NCBI RefSeq assembly: GCF_900182745.1
Contig: NZ_FXTY01000002.1
Location: forward strand, 496,001-560,000
DNA length: 64,000 bases
Direction of reading: 5' to 3'
DNA from: Shimia sagamensis
GTDB taxonomy: Bacteria; Pseudomonadota; Alphaproteobacteria; Rhodobacterales; Rhodobacteraceae
In this document: positions 52,219-61,204 of the stretch, one piece after another
Position numbering within the stretch: the stretch's first letter is position 1
Layout of the letters: each line of letters begins with the position of its first letter
Translations under genes and position numbers: made by a program
Notes under the pieces: model-generated
What the model saw: only the letters and a program-made list of their open reading frames with translations
What the model was told of the DNA's origin: nothing
Databases searched by the model: none

Positions 52219-52775
52219 TTGTTCTCCCCATCACCACTTGGGACACCTTCCGAGATATCGGTGTGATCAGAGTTATATACAGTGCGCGCAGCCTCACATT
52301 GATGCGCCGCCACCCGGTTAAGCTTGTACTTCACAGCCTTGCCCGGCACTTCCGCCAAATCCACCGCCCCGCCACAGCTGTCGGTCTCTCCCACCCACAA
52401 ATTTTCGGTCTCAATGGTCATGGCGTCACCGTTGTCACGGGTCACATAGAAATTGCCGCCATCACATTCCACCGCGCAACCTGCACGGCCTTCGTAGTCA
52501 AAACACAGCAGGAACTGGTCTAACACCTGCCCCGAATGCTTGGTCCCCGCCACATGGCCTTGCGTGGAAAACCCAACCAGCATGTTGGCCAACTTGTTGC
52601 TGTTCTCGTCTTCGTAAACCCACAATTGCATCCAATCGACCACCTGCGCTGGAGATTGCGCCAAATGCGCATCTGAGTAGTCACGCACATAACAGCCCGC
52701 ATCCGGCCCTTCCGCCAATGCAGGACCGGCCAACAAAGCACCAGTCACCGCTATGAGTTTCAACGTTGTCTTCAC
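52215..52775 (-). CDS. Periplasmic protein inserted in the sarcosine oxidase operon
   Basis: A 186-residue exported protein. Signal peptide MKTTLKLIAVTGALLAGPALAEG (GTG start at 52775, with GAGGAGG upstream). The mature part has five or six cysteines (AGCYVRDY, LLCFDYEGRAGCAVECDGGNFYV, TDSCGG, QCEAARTVY), suggesting several disulfides. Patterns such as FSTQGHVAGTKHSGQVLDQFLLCFDYEGRAGCAVECDGG occur in other small Rhodobacterales secreted proteins that I cannot name. It is coupled on both sides: it lies 10 bases after the soxB stop and its stop overlaps soxD. A role linked to sarcosine is possible but not shown. Confidence 0.75.
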   Translation of the reverse strand: MKTTLKLIAVTGALLAGPALAEGPDAGCYVRDYSDAHLAQSPAQVVDWMQLWVYEDENSNKLANMLVGFSTQGHVAGTKHSGQVLDQFLLCFDYEGRAGCAVECDGGNFYVTRDNGDAMTIETENLWVGETDSCGGAVDLAEVPGKAVKYKLNRVAAHQCEAARTVYNSDHTDISEGVPSGDGENK

Positions 52776-52785
52776 TGCCGCCTCC

Positions 52786-54042
52786 TCAATGCAAGTTGTG
52801 CTGAGAGCCGGTGCCCTCTTCATCCATGATACCGACACCCGTGCGGAACCGATCCATCCTGAACTTCGCGGCATAGTCGTGGTGCTGATCCGTCGCCATC
52901 AAATGCGCCATACACCAGCCCGAAGCTGGCACCGCTTTGAAGCCGCCGTAGTTCCAGCCGCAATCGATGTAGAGCCCGTCGATGCCTTCCATCTTGTCGA
53001 TGATCGGGCTGCCATCCGGCGTCATATCCATGATCCCTCCCCAAGAGCGCAGAACCTTGGCTTTGCCAATCATCGGCATCAGCGTCATCCCTGCCTCCAT
53101 GACATGCTCTTTCATCGGCAGGTTACCGCGCTGCGCATAAGACGCATAAAAATCCAGATCCCCGCCAAAGACCAAGCCACCTTTGTCCGACTGGCTGATA
53201 TAGAAGTGCCCCATGCCAAAGCTGATCACATGATCGATCACCGGCTTCAGCCCCTCGGTCACAAAGGCCTGCAACACATGGCTCTCAATTGGCAGTCGCC
53301 GCCCGGCCATCCCAGCCACAAGCCCGGATCGCCCAGCCACAACAATCGCCACCTTCTTGGCCCGGATCACGCCTTTGCTAGTCTGCACGCCTTTCACGAA
53401 ACCGCCTTCGATGTCGATCCCCGTCACTTCGCAGTTTTGCACCAGATCCACACCACGGTCTGACGCGCCACGGGCATAGCCCCAAGCCACCGCATCATGC
53501 CGCGCCGTGCCGCCACGCGGATGATAGAGCCCGCCATAGATCGGAAAGCGCCCCTGCTCAAAGTCAAGGTAGGGCAACTTCTTGCGCACCCCTTCCCGAT
53601 CCAGCAGCTCCGCATCATCCCCCTGATTGATCATCATATTACCGCGCCGCGCAAAGGCGTCACGTTGCCCGTCGCTGTGGAACAGGTTGATGAGACCTCG
53701 CTGAGAGTGCATCACATTGTAATTGAGGTCCTGCTCCAGCCCTTCCCACAACTTCAGCGAATGCGAATAGAATTCGCTGTTGCCCTGCAAAAAGTAATTG
53801 GCCCGCACAATGGTGGTGTTACGCCCCACATTGCCGCCACCCAGATAGCCTTTTTCCAGCACTGCAATATTGGTCATGCCGTGGTTCTTGGCGAGGTAAT
53901 AGGCGGTCGACAACCCATGCCCTCCGCCACCAATGATCACCATGTCATATTCCGGCTTCGGCTGCGCATCGCGCCAATGCGCGGCCCAGCCTTTGTTGCC
54001 GGTCAGTCCTTCTGCCAAAACCTTGAGGCCGGAAAACCGCAT
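52786..54042 (-). CDS. soxB: Sarcosine oxidase beta subunit
   Basis: A 418-residue flavoprotein that carries the sarcosine-oxidising FAD site. The Rossmann motif is EYDMVIIGGGGHGLSTAYYLAKNHG with VLEKGYLGGGNVGRNTTIVRANY. The flavin-attachment region and C-terminal SWGGIMDMTPDGSPIIDKM and DCGWNYGGFKAVPASGW are typical. I chose the ATG at 54042, giving MRFSGLKVL and a length normal for SoxB; an upstream GTG at 54090 would add 16 residues. It is the first gene of the sox operon, behind a 23-base inverted repeat at 54136. Confidence 0.93.
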   Translation of the reverse strand: MRFSGLKVLAEGLTGNKGWAAHWRDAQPKPEYDMVIIGGGGHGLSTAYYLAKNHGMTNIAVLEKGYLGGGNVGRNTTIVRANYFLQGNSEFYSHSLKLWEGLEQDLNYNVMHSQRGLINLFHSDGQRDAFARRGNMMINQGDDAELLDREGVRKKLPYLDFEQGRFPIYGGLYHPRGGTARHDAVAWGYARGASDRGVDLVQNCEVTGIDIEGGFVKGVQTSKGVIRAKKVAIVVAGRSGLVAGMAGRRLPIESHVLQAFVTEGLKPVIDHVISFGMGHFYISQSDKGGLVFGGDLDFYASYAQRGNLPMKEHVMEAGMTLMPMIGKAKVLRSWGGIMDMTPDGSPIIDKMEGIDGLYIDCGWNYGGFKAVPASGWCMAHLMATDQHHDYAAKFRMDRFRTGVGIMDEEGTGSQHNLH

Positions 54043-54135
54043 CTCTTTGCCCTCTGAATGCCCTCTAAGGCGTGTCATCAAATTCGACACGACCTCCTGA
54101 CATCAGGCGCAGAAATCACGCGTGAGGATGGTCGC

Positions 54136-54158
54136 TTAGCGACAGAATGCGTCGCTAA
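54136..54158. promoter_or_regulatory. Inverted repeat upstream of soxB
   Basis: Perfect eight-base arms TTAGCGAC (54136-54143) and GTCGCTAA (54151-54158) with a seven-base centre. It lies 94 bases before the soxB start and 58 bases after the DUF6151 gene end. No T-run follows on either strand, so a regulator site for the sox operon is more likely than a terminator. Confidence 0.5.
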
Positions 54159-54215
54159 ACGCTCAATTGCAATCAGGCTCTGGGAAACAAGGAATGAAGC
54201 TCGATAAGGCCCCTG

Positions 54216-54803
54216 CTAAGGCGTCGCGGCTTTGCGCTCTGCCTTACTTAACACACGCGGTTCCACCACAGGTTCGCCCCCCTTGAACAAGGGATTGTCT
54301 TTCACTTGTCCACGCATCAACGCTCCGAAGTGGCGCGCCAGCACGTTAAAACCAGCTTTGTTGAAACCATAGTCTTTAAGCGGTTCCGTGCCAAACGGCG
54401 CGTCTTTGGTATGTACCACCGCAATCACCTTACCAATAGCCTTGCCAACCCCGTCGCCTTGCATGGCTGGAACCGACACACCAATAAACGCCAGCTTCGT
54501 GCCCCCAAGCGTGTTGAACACCGGCGTGTCACAACAGCTTGCGTACCACCGCATAAGCCCCTTCGGGGACAAACGCAGGCAAGCCAGATGCTCCTGCCCT
54601 TTGGTAAGTTCCAAATTCGCGGGAATGGTCTGATAGATGTCAGAGCCGCCACGCGGCAAAAGCGTCTCTTCCGCACCCAGCGCCTTTGCGCCAGCCTGAC
54701 AATCTTTACAGTAGCATTGTACATGTGAGCCCGTTTTCGGGCTCACATTTTTTAGTTTTGCACCAAACTGCCCACATCGGCAGCTGATTGCCAAATCAAC
54801 CAT
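54216..54803 (-). CDS. DUF6151-family (GFA-like) protein
   Basis: A 195-residue protein related to the GFA fold: ISCRCGQFGAKL and YCKDCQAGAKALG are the first zinc ligands, ASCCDTPVFNTLGG the second cluster. The family is uncharacterised; I recall it as DUF6151. Its ATG overlaps the GDH stop by one base (TGATG), so it is translationally coupled to the dehydrogenase. Its job next to GDH is not evident. The protein at 26747 is a separate GFA homologue. Confidence 0.75.
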   Translation of the reverse strand: MVDLAISCRCGQFGAKLKNVSPKTGSHVQCYCKDCQAGAKALGAEETLLPRGGSDIYQTIPANLELTKGQEHLACLRLSPKGLMRWYASCCDTPVFNTLGGTKLAFIGVSVPAMQGDGVGKAIGKVIAVVHTKDAPFGTEPLKDYGFNKAGFNVLARHFGALMRGQVKDNPLFKGGEPVVEPRVLSKAERKAATP

Positions 54804-56233
54804 CAAAGTCCTTTTGCGCGATAGCTGGCTGCCACTTTGTCAATCGACACGAGGTAGGCCGCTGTACGCAAATCCTCTACATCGGCACGGTCGTGCCATA
54901 CATCTCGCATAGATTGATAGGCAATGCGCATGGTGTCATCAAGGCCAGAGCGCACAAGCTCCAGTTCATCCGCACCGCGCAGGTACTTCTGCTTAAATCT
55001 GTCGGTCAAACTATACTGATTGCCCAGCGCCTGACTGATCTGCTCAAGCTCATCCACCACCAACTGGTGACGCGCCTCTTCTTGGCGACGCTGCATCCGA
55101 CCAAAGCGGATGTGGCTCAGGTTTTTGACCCACTCAAAGTAGGACACGGTCACACCACCGGCATTGGCATACATGTCCGGAATGATCACGGTGCCTTTTT
55201 TGCGCAGGATGTCGTCCGCCCCAGCGGTCACCGGACCGTTCGCAGCTTCAATGATCAACGGGGCCTGAATGCGCGCGGCATTCTCCATGTTGATCACCCC
55301 TTCCAGCGCCGCCGGAATGAGGATGTCACAGGCTTCTTCCAACACTTTGCCGCCTTCGCGGGTGTAGGTTGCATCTGGGTACCCGGACACACCACCGTGT
55401 TTGGCCAACCACTGCTGCACCGCGTCAACATCAATGCCGTCTTCATTGTACAGCGCACCATCGCGCTCAATGACACCAACAATCTTGGACCCATCTTCAT
55501 CCGACAGGAACTTAGCAGCGTGAAACCCCACATTGCCGAGACCCTGCACAATGACGCGCTTACCATCAAGCGTGCCGTCCAAGCCAGCTTTTGCAACACC
55601 GCGCTCATCCCGAAAAAACTCCTGCAGCGCATATTGCACGCCACGGCCGGTCGCTTCGACGCGGCCAGAAATCCCCCCCGCGTTGAGCGGTTTGCCGGTG
55701 ACACAGGCGCGCGCGTTAATATCTGTGGTGTTCATGCGCGCATATTGGTCTGCAATCCAGGCCATCTCACGCTCCCCGGTGCCCATATCAGGCGCCGGCA
55801 CGTTTTGCGAAGGATGGATCAGGTCACGCTTGGCCAGCTCATAAGCAAACCTGCGCGTGATGCGTTCCAACTCATGTTCGTCGTATTTACGTGGATCAAT
55901 GCACAGCCCGCCTTTGGACCCCCCAAACGGCGCTTCCACAAGCGCACATTTGTATGTCATCAGCGCAGCCAGCGCCTCAACTTCGTTCTGATTCACACTC
56001 GGGGCGAAACGGATACCACCTTTTACGGGCTCCATGTGCTCAGAGTGCACAGACCGATAGCCCGTGAACGTTTGAATCTGCCCCCGCAAGCGCACGCCAA
56101 ATCGCACGGTATAGGTCGCGTTACACACGCGAATTTTCTCTTCCAAGCCCGGTGGCAAGTCCATCAGCGCAACCGCGCGATTGAACATTAGGTCAACACT
56201 TTCCCGAAAACTCGGTTCTTTAATAGCGCTCAT
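54803..56233 (-). CDS. gdhA: Glutamate dehydrogenase (Glu/Leu/Phe/Val dehydrogenase family)
   Basis: A 476-residue enzyme that reversibly deaminates glutamate to 2-oxoglutarate. Motifs: GYRSVHSEHMEPVKGGIRFAPSVN, LMTYKCALVEAPFGGSKGGLCIDPR (catalytic lysine and substrate site), PAPDMGTGEREMAWIADQY and the dinucleotide motif VIVQGLGNVGFHAAKFL. Cofactor preference cannot be judged reliably. The start at 56233 follows GGGAGG with a six-base gap; an adjacent ATG at 56236 is closer to the site. It is coupled to DUF6151, and glycine and ammonium from sarcosine could feed it. Confidence 0.92.
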   Translation of the reverse strand: MSAIKEPSFRESVDLMFNRAVALMDLPPGLEEKIRVCNATYTVRFGVRLRGQIQTFTGYRSVHSEHMEPVKGGIRFAPSVNQNEVEALAALMTYKCALVEAPFGGSKGGLCIDPRKYDEHELERITRRFAYELAKRDLIHPSQNVPAPDMGTGEREMAWIADQYARMNTTDINARACVTGKPLNAGGISGRVEATGRGVQYALQEFFRDERGVAKAGLDGTLDGKRVIVQGLGNVGFHAAKFLSDEDGSKIVGVIERDGALYNEDGIDVDAVQQWLAKHGGVSGYPDATYTREGGKVLEEACDILIPAALEGVINMENAARIQAPLIIEAANGPVTAGADDILRKKGTVIIPDMYANAGGVTVSYFEWVKNLSHIRFGRMQRRQEEARHQLVVDELEQISQALGNQYSLTDRFKQKYLRGADELELVRSGLDDTMRIAYQSMRDVWHDRADVEDLRTAAYLVSIDKVAASYRAKGL

Positions 56234-56561
56234 CATTATCCTCCCGACAAGCAACACACTGCGACTCACTGCCACATTTACCGACTTAGGTATGAGTAAG
56301 GTCATAACAGCCGCAAAGATAACAGTTGAAAATTCGCAACACCATGACTTGTCTCTGTCTCCATCTTGGAAACAGAAGCCCTCAATCCACAACAACTGTA
56401 TCCAACCACCTGCAATAATTGACAAAAATCTTAATCATCGCCTAACGAACTGCCAGCTTTCGCCCCAATTACGCCCCAATCCATTGAAATAAGAATTTGC
56501 GACGCAGACCGTCTGGAGACGGGGAGTCCCATGTCGGGTGTGTCGCAGAGAGGTATGTAAA
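56234..56561. other. Divergent intergenic region between gdhA and the tad genes
   Basis: No gene is supported. A possible plus-strand promoter is TTGACA (56419-56424), 18 bases, TAACGA (56443-56448), about 115 bases before the tad operon start. A small palindrome CCGTCTGGAGACGG lies near 56509-56522. Promoters for both divergent transcripts are expected here. Confidence 0.35.
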
Positions 56562-58424
56562 ATGAAACAGTTTCAGGCACCGAAAAGGCCACCTGTTACG
56601 CCCCTGCCAAAGGCCCTTTGGCGGTTGGGCACACACCGCTTCCGCAAGGAAGAAGACGGTGTCATGGTCGGCTTTAGCGTTTTTCTCATCATTATGATGA
56701 TCATGATTGGCGGCATTGGCGCCGACATCATGCTTGCAGAAATGCGGCGCACACAGCTGCAGCACACTTTGGATCGCGCCATTTTGGCCGCCGCGGATCT
56801 GGACCAAACGCGCCCCGCGGAAACCGTTGTTGCGGATTACTTTGACAAAGCCGGGGTCGCCCACACTCTCAACGAAGTAACGGTGTCGCAATCGCTCAAT
56901 CATCGCAGCGTCAGCGCGACCGCTGAGATTGAATCCAATCTCGTTTACAGCACGGTTGGCCGCGACCTCAAAACACTGCGCGAAAGCCCGGAACAACCTT
57001 CCAGCGGGATTTACACCAGCGCAGAAGTTCAGGAACTGGAAGCCAGGCTACCCGCGCGCACCAGCCTGACAATTGGCGCAAGCGGCACCGCAGAAGAGCG
57101 CATCGGCAATATCGAAATTTCAATGGTGCTCGACGTGTCCGGCTCAATGGGCAACAATAGTCGCTTGAGCAATCTGAAGGTTGCTGCGAAAGAGTTTGTG
57201 CAAACAATGGACGACACCACCGAGGACGACACCATGTCGATCTCGATTGTCCCCTACTCTGCGCAGGTGTCGACCCCTGACGAAGTTATGGCTGCGCTGC
57301 AAACCCAGGGCGAAAACCCGGTTGCCAATTGCCTGAATTTTGATGCCGCAGATTACAACACCAACTCTATCTCCCCAACTCAAACCTACGATCGCACGCT
57401 TCACTTTACTTGGAGCAGCAGCGAGTACGACAATCGCTCCAACAATTCTGTGGTCAACGATAGCTACATCGATTGCCGACAAGAGAGCTCTCGTGAATTG
57501 GCGCTGATGCAGAATGACACACAGGCGCTGAAAACCTACATCGACAGCTTTTTTGCCAAAGGCAACACCTCCATCGACACCGGCATGAAATGGGGTACCG
57601 CCCTGCTTGATCCGTCATTTCAACCGGTGGTCTCCAGCATGATCGACAGCACCGATGGAGACACAGGCACCATCTCCAATGTGTTTGAGGGCCGTCCATA
57701 TGACTACGGCAGCAATGAATCTCTGAAAATTGTGGTCCTGATGTCGGATGGTCAAAACACGCGTCAGCACTTTGTGACCGAAAACTACCGCTACGATGAC
57801 TCTAACGTTTGGTACAACGCGCAAGAGGACTTCTATTCGATCTATCTCGGCGAAGACGAATGGGACGACGACAATGACGGCATCTACAATGAGCCGATTT
57901 ACTTCTGGCCGTCGCAGTACAAATACAAAGACCACGCCTATGGCGAAGGCAGCTACGAGACCACAGAAACTGTGAACTCGGACGTGTGTCGGTCTTACCG
58001 TCGCAACGGCAGCTGCAAGCGGTACTACAAGATCAAAAAAACCGTGACGGTGAACGAACCAGGCGAAGCCAAAGTTCTGTCTTATGCAGACCTGTGGGCT
58101 TACACGACACCGAAATACGTGGCGGATAATATCTACGGTCCACTTATGGGCGAAAGCGCTGCACGGAACGAATGGTATTACCCTGTGGTCGACGATGTAG
58201 GCTACGGCACCAAAGACGCCCGCACCCGCAGCGTTTGTGAGGCCGCCAAAGAACAAGGCGTCATTGTCTACGCAATTGGTTTCGAAGCACCTGACGCAGC
58301 GCGCGTTGTTCTTAAAGACTGCGCAAGTTCCGACAGCCACTACTTCGATGTGCAAGGTCTCGAAATCCGGGATGCCTTTGCCGCCATCGCAACATCCATC
58401 CGTCAGCTGAGGTTGATCCAATGA
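56562..58424 (+). CDS. TadG-like protein with vWA domain
   Basis: A 620-residue membrane protein of the Tad (Flp pilus) system. The TadE/G N-terminal segment is EDGVMVGFSVFLIIMMIMIGGIGADIMLAEMRRTQLQHTLDRAILAAAD. A von Willebrand A domain starts at about residue 186, with the metal-site motif DVSGSM at 191-196 and STSIDTGMKWG-like later motifs. A large, aspartate/tyrosine-rich insert (residues about 400-500) may be periplasmic. The C-terminus ends in VRVLKDCASSDSHYFDVQG-like text. The gene overlaps the next by four bases (ATGA). No tadZ, tadA or tadB is in the window. Confidence 0.85.
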   Translation: MKQFQAPKRPPVTPLPKALWRLGTHRFRKEEDGVMVGFSVFLIIMMIMIGGIGADIMLAEMRRTQLQHTLDRAILAAADLDQTRPAETVVADYFDKAGVAHTLNEVTVSQSLNHRSVSATAEIESNLVYSTVGRDLKTLRESPEQPSSGIYTSAEVQELEARLPARTSLTIGASGTAEERIGNIEISMVLDVSGSMGNNSRLSNLKVAAKEFVQTMDDTTEDDTMSISIVPYSAQVSTPDEVMAALQTQGENPVANCLNFDAADYNTNSISPTQTYDRTLHFTWSSSEYDNRSNNSVVNDSYIDCRQESSRELALMQNDTQALKTYIDSFFAKGNTSIDTGMKWGTALLDPSFQPVVSSMIDSTDGDTGTISNVFEGRPYDYGSNESLKIVVLMSDGQNTRQHFVTENYRYDDSNVWYNAQEDFYSIYLGEDEWDDDNDGIYNEPIYFWPSQYKYKDHAYGEGSYETTETVNSDVCRSYRRNGSCKRYYKIKKTVTVNEPGEAKVLSYADLWAYTTPKYVADNIYGPLMGESAARNEWYYPVVDDVGYGTKDARTRSVCEAAKEQGVIVYAIGFEAPDAARVVLKDCASSDSHYFDVQGLEIRDAFAAIATSIRQLRLIQ

Positions 58425-58966
58425 TCCATTCGGTTCTCAAAAAAGCCCGCTCAATCCTGCGCAAGGAAGACGGCGCTGTCACGGTTGACTTTGTCATCAT
58501 GGTGCCCTTCTACCTAAGCGTTTTCCTGGCGTCCGCCGAACTTGGCCTGATGTCCTTGCGTTACGCTTATCTGGAAAGGTCACTTGATGTGGCGGTGCGC
58601 GACATTCGCCTCTCCACAGGCCATACGCCGTCGCATGATGAACTGGTTCAGCAAATTTGCGATCAGGCCAGTGTCATTCCAGACTGCACCAACAATCTGT
58701 CTCTGCAGATGTTCCAACGCGACCCTCGCAATTGGACTGAAGTGCCAGAGGCCAGCACCTGTGGCACCCTGCACGAGGACAACGCAACTGTTGATCCGGT
58801 TGTGCGCTTTGACGATGGCGCAGCCAATGAAATGATGTTCCTACGGGCCTGTGCCTCGGTTCGGGCCATCTTCCCCGGCGCCTTGTTTGTGCCGGTCGCC
58901 GTCCGCAACAGCGAGGGTGAGTACGCCTTGGTTGTTGAAAACACCTTTGTTCAGGAGCCTCGTTGA
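58421..58966 (+). CDS. TadE-like pseudopilin
   Basis: A 181-residue protein with the TadE pattern: RKEDGAVTVDFVIMVPFYLSVFLASAELGLMSLRY, a short basic N-terminus and one membrane segment. The periplasmic part has five cysteines. TadE-like pseudopilins contribute to the Flp pilus assembly system. It overlaps the TadG-like gene and is followed three bases later by a third gene. Confidence 0.85.
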   Translation: MIHSVLKKARSILRKEDGAVTVDFVIMVPFYLSVFLASAELGLMSLRYAYLERSLDVAVRDIRLSTGHTPSHDELVQQICDQASVIPDCTNNLSLQMFQRDPRNWTEVPEASTCGTLHEDNATVDPVVRFDDGAANEMMFLRACASVRAIFPGALFVPVAVRNSEGEYALVVENTFVQEPR

Positions 58967-58969
58967 TCC

Positions 58970-59557
58970 ATGTCTGTATTGAACCTACGCAAATCGCTTG
59001 CGACGTTCCGCAAGGACGCCTCGGGCTCTGTCGCAGTCGAATCTGCGATCATTTTCCCGACCCTGCTGTTTTGTCTGTTTGTCATGATGAACATCTTTGA
59101 CGCCTACCGCGCAAAGTCGACCACGGAGAAAGCCGCCTTTGCCGTTTCCGACATGTTGTCGCGCGAAACCACCGCCGTAAACGCGGAGTACCTAAATGGT
59201 ATACACGCCGTACTAGAGGAAATCTCCACAGTTCGAAGCGAACACAAGCTCACCGTGAGCCACGTGTTTTGGAGCCCTGTTTCCGGCGACTATGAACTGT
59301 CTTGGTCTCGCAGCAACGGCAGTGGCAGCGGTATCACCGCGTCAGAGTTCGAAGCGATGAAGGGCAAGTTGCCAGTTCTGGTGGACGGTGAAAGTCTGAT
59401 CGTTGTGGAAACGTCGGCTCAATACGCGCCGCCAATTCTGGCAGGCTGGAACGGTCAACGCCCCTACGGTGAAGAAAGCGCGCTGAACATGGATATCGAC
59501 ACATTTGTGTTCACCCGCCCGCGCTTTGCGCCACAATTGGCCTGGAGCAACAGCTAA
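58970..59557 (+). CDS. TadE/TadF-like pseudopilin
   Basis: A 195-residue relative of the preceding protein: RKDASGSVAVESAIIFPTLLFCLFVMMNIFDAYRAKSTTEKAAFAVSDMLSRET has the TadE/F N-terminal layout with a glutamate after the processing position and one hydrophobic segment. The periplasmic domain lacks cysteines. It closes the operon; its terminator appears to lie inside the next, opposite-strand gene. Confidence 0.82.
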   Translation: MSVLNLRKSLATFRKDASGSVAVESAIIFPTLLFCLFVMMNIFDAYRAKSTTEKAAFAVSDMLSRETTAVNAEYLNGIHAVLEEISTVRSEHKLTVSHVFWSPVSGDYELSWSRSNGSGSGITASEFEAMKGKLPVLVDGESLIVVETSAQYAPPILAGWNGQRPYGEESALNMDIDTFVFTRPRFAPQLAWSNS

Positions 59558-59583
59558 GACGGCGCTGTTGCGGCGCGGAGCTT

Positions 59584-60087
59584 TTACCCCTCGGTTTGGC
59601 TCCGTTCCGCCAGCAGTGCTTCAATGATCTGGGCCATGGATTTGGCCTCAGATCCGGGTGTTACGCCGCCAATGCCCACCCGTCGGCCAAACGCCCACCA
59701 AAGCCCCGGTTGCCACTTGCGCAACCGGGGTTTTTTTAGGTGTACGGTAAAGCCGTTGGAGGGTTTGAGATCAAACATGCCAACTTTGATCGCGGCAATA
59801 TTGTTCAACGGCACAATCATCTCACCTGACGTGCTGCGAATACCCTGATGAGTAAGCTCGATACGGTGCTCCGTCGCCCGACGGGTGGCATCTGCCAACC
59901 AAAGCACCAACCCGCCAAAGACCAGCAGAAACACCCGCCAATGCAGAGCTGGCGCGGTGGTCAGAGCGACGTAGATCAACACCCCGCCCAAGACAAACAG
60001 GGTTGCGAGGCCAAACAGGCGGCGCATTGGGGAAGCGGTGATGGTGGCCAGAACCTCTGGGAGGTCCGAAGTATCTTGCGTGGTCAT
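59584..60087 (-). CDS. Hypothetical membrane protein, two membrane segments and a PH-like domain
   Basis: A 167-residue protein with hydrophobic segments at about residues 24-43 (LFGLATLFVLGGVLIYVALT) and 50-66 (WRVFLLVFGGLVLWLAD). The remainder (HRIELTHQGIRSTSGEMIVPLNNIAAIKVGMFDLKPSNGFTVHLKKPRL) resembles a bacterial PH-like domain. The function is unknown. The coding strand contains, antisense, a strong plus-strand terminator (59704-59737). It is 16 bases downstream of the aldo/keto reductase gene. Confidence 0.65.
   Translation of the reverse strand: MTTQDTSDLPEVLATITASPMRRLFGLATLFVLGGVLIYVALTTAPALHWRVFLLVFGGLVLWLADATRRATEHRIELTHQGIRSTSGEMIVPLNNIAAIKVGMFDLKPSNGFTVHLKKPRLRKWQPGLWWAFGRRVGIGGVTPGSEAKSMAQIIEALLAERSQTEG
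59704..59737 (+). terminator. Plus-strand terminator inside the opposite-strand membrane protein gene
   Basis: Ten-base perfect stem CCCCGGTTGC/GCAACCGGGG with a seven-base loop, then seven Ts. It is 147 bases downstream of the last tad gene and would end that operon's transcript. On the minus strand the same bases encode the residues KKPRLRKWQPG. Confidence 0.75.
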
Positions 60088-60103
60088 GTTTGTCCTGACG
60101 GAG

Positions 60104-61147
60104 TTAATACGGCATCGGATGCGCGCGGTGCGCGTCGCTGATGTCTTTAAGCACTTCTGCGCTCAGCCGCAAATCAGCGCCTGCCAAAATGTGCTTGAGT
60201 TGCTCGACGGTTGTGGCCCCAAAGATCGACGAGCACATAAATGGCCGCTGCACTGTGAAAGCCATTGCCATATGTACCGGGTCCAAACCATGTTTCGCTG
60301 CGATGTCGAGATAGGCTTGAACCGCGTCAAACACCCGTGGGCTCACCCGTCCGCCCAGATCGCCATTGATCACCTTACGGGACCCATCTGGCGTTGCCCC
60401 ACCTTGATACTTCCCAGTCAGCAGCCCAGTGGCCAACGGCGAAAATGCCAGCCATCCCACATGCTCATTTACACAAAGCTCCGCCAGATCAGTATCGCCC
60501 ATGCGACAGAGTAGCGAGTATTCATTCTGTATCGACGCCACCCGTGGTCCGCCTTTTTCCTCGGACATGCGCAACCACTGTGCCGTCCCCCAGGTGCTTT
60601 CATTGGACAGGCCAAATGCACGGATACGCCCCTTGTCGACCTCGTTTTGTAAGGCCTCAAGTGCCTCTTCCATATGTGCCAGCGTGTTCTGTTTGTTTTG
60701 GCCTGATGGATCATAGTCCCAGTTTTGACGGAACATGTAAGACCCACGGTTGGGCCAGTGGAACTGATACAGATCGATGTAGTCGGTCTGAAGCCGCTTG
60801 AGCGAGCCTTCGATTGCTTCCGGAATGGTCTTGGCCGAAATCATCGCCCCGTCCCGAACATGTGCCAAACCCGCACCGGAGTGTTTGGTTGCCAGGATCA
60901 TATCGCTGCGTCGCTCGGTCTTGGCAAACCAGGTGCCGATGATTTCCTCGGTGCGTCCCTGGGTTTCCGGGCTGATCGGGTTCACCGGATACATCTCCGC
61001 CGCATCAACAAAGTTGATGCCCGCCTCTAGCGACATATCAATCTGCTGATGTGCCGCGACCACGTCGGTTTGTGTGCCAAAGGTCATGGTGCCAAGGCAA
61101 AACTCGGACACCTCGATGCCCGTTTGGCCCAAAGGGTTCATTTTCAT
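60104..61147 (-). CDS. Aldo/keto reductase (Tas-like)
   Basis: A 347-residue NADPH-dependent aldo/keto reductase. The catalytic tetrad is visible: Asp and Tyr in INFVDAAEMYPVNP, Lys in LATKHSG and His in LYQFHWPNRG. The C-terminal cofactor loop is SIFGATTVEQLKHIL. The sequence most resembles Tas-like reductases of AKR family. The substrate is unknown. It is likely read into the following small membrane protein gene. Confidence 0.9.
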   Translation of the reverse strand: MKMNPLGQTGIEVSEFCLGTMTFGTQTDVVAAHQQIDMSLEAGINFVDAAEMYPVNPISPETQGRTEEIIGTWFAKTERRSDMILATKHSGAGLAHVRDGAMISAKTIPEAIEGSLKRLQTDYIDLYQFHWPNRGSYMFRQNWDYDPSGQNKQNTLAHMEEALEALQNEVDKGRIRAFGLSNESTWGTAQWLRMSEEKGGPRVASIQNEYSLLCRMGDTDLAELCVNEHVGWLAFSPLATGLLTGKYQGGATPDGSRKVINGDLGGRVSPRVFDAVQAYLDIAAKHGLDPVHMAMAFTVQRPFMCSSIFGATTVEQLKHILAGADLRLSAEVLKDISDAHRAHPMPY

Positions 61148-61204
61148 GGAAGATCATCCTGTCACAACTGTTTGCGCTTAACTTAGGGCGTATGGCGTTG
61201 ATCG

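Noticed and set aside
54788-56191. 467-residue frame antisense to glutamate dehydrogenase
   Set aside because: A shadow of a highly conserved gene; no ribosome site or family pattern.
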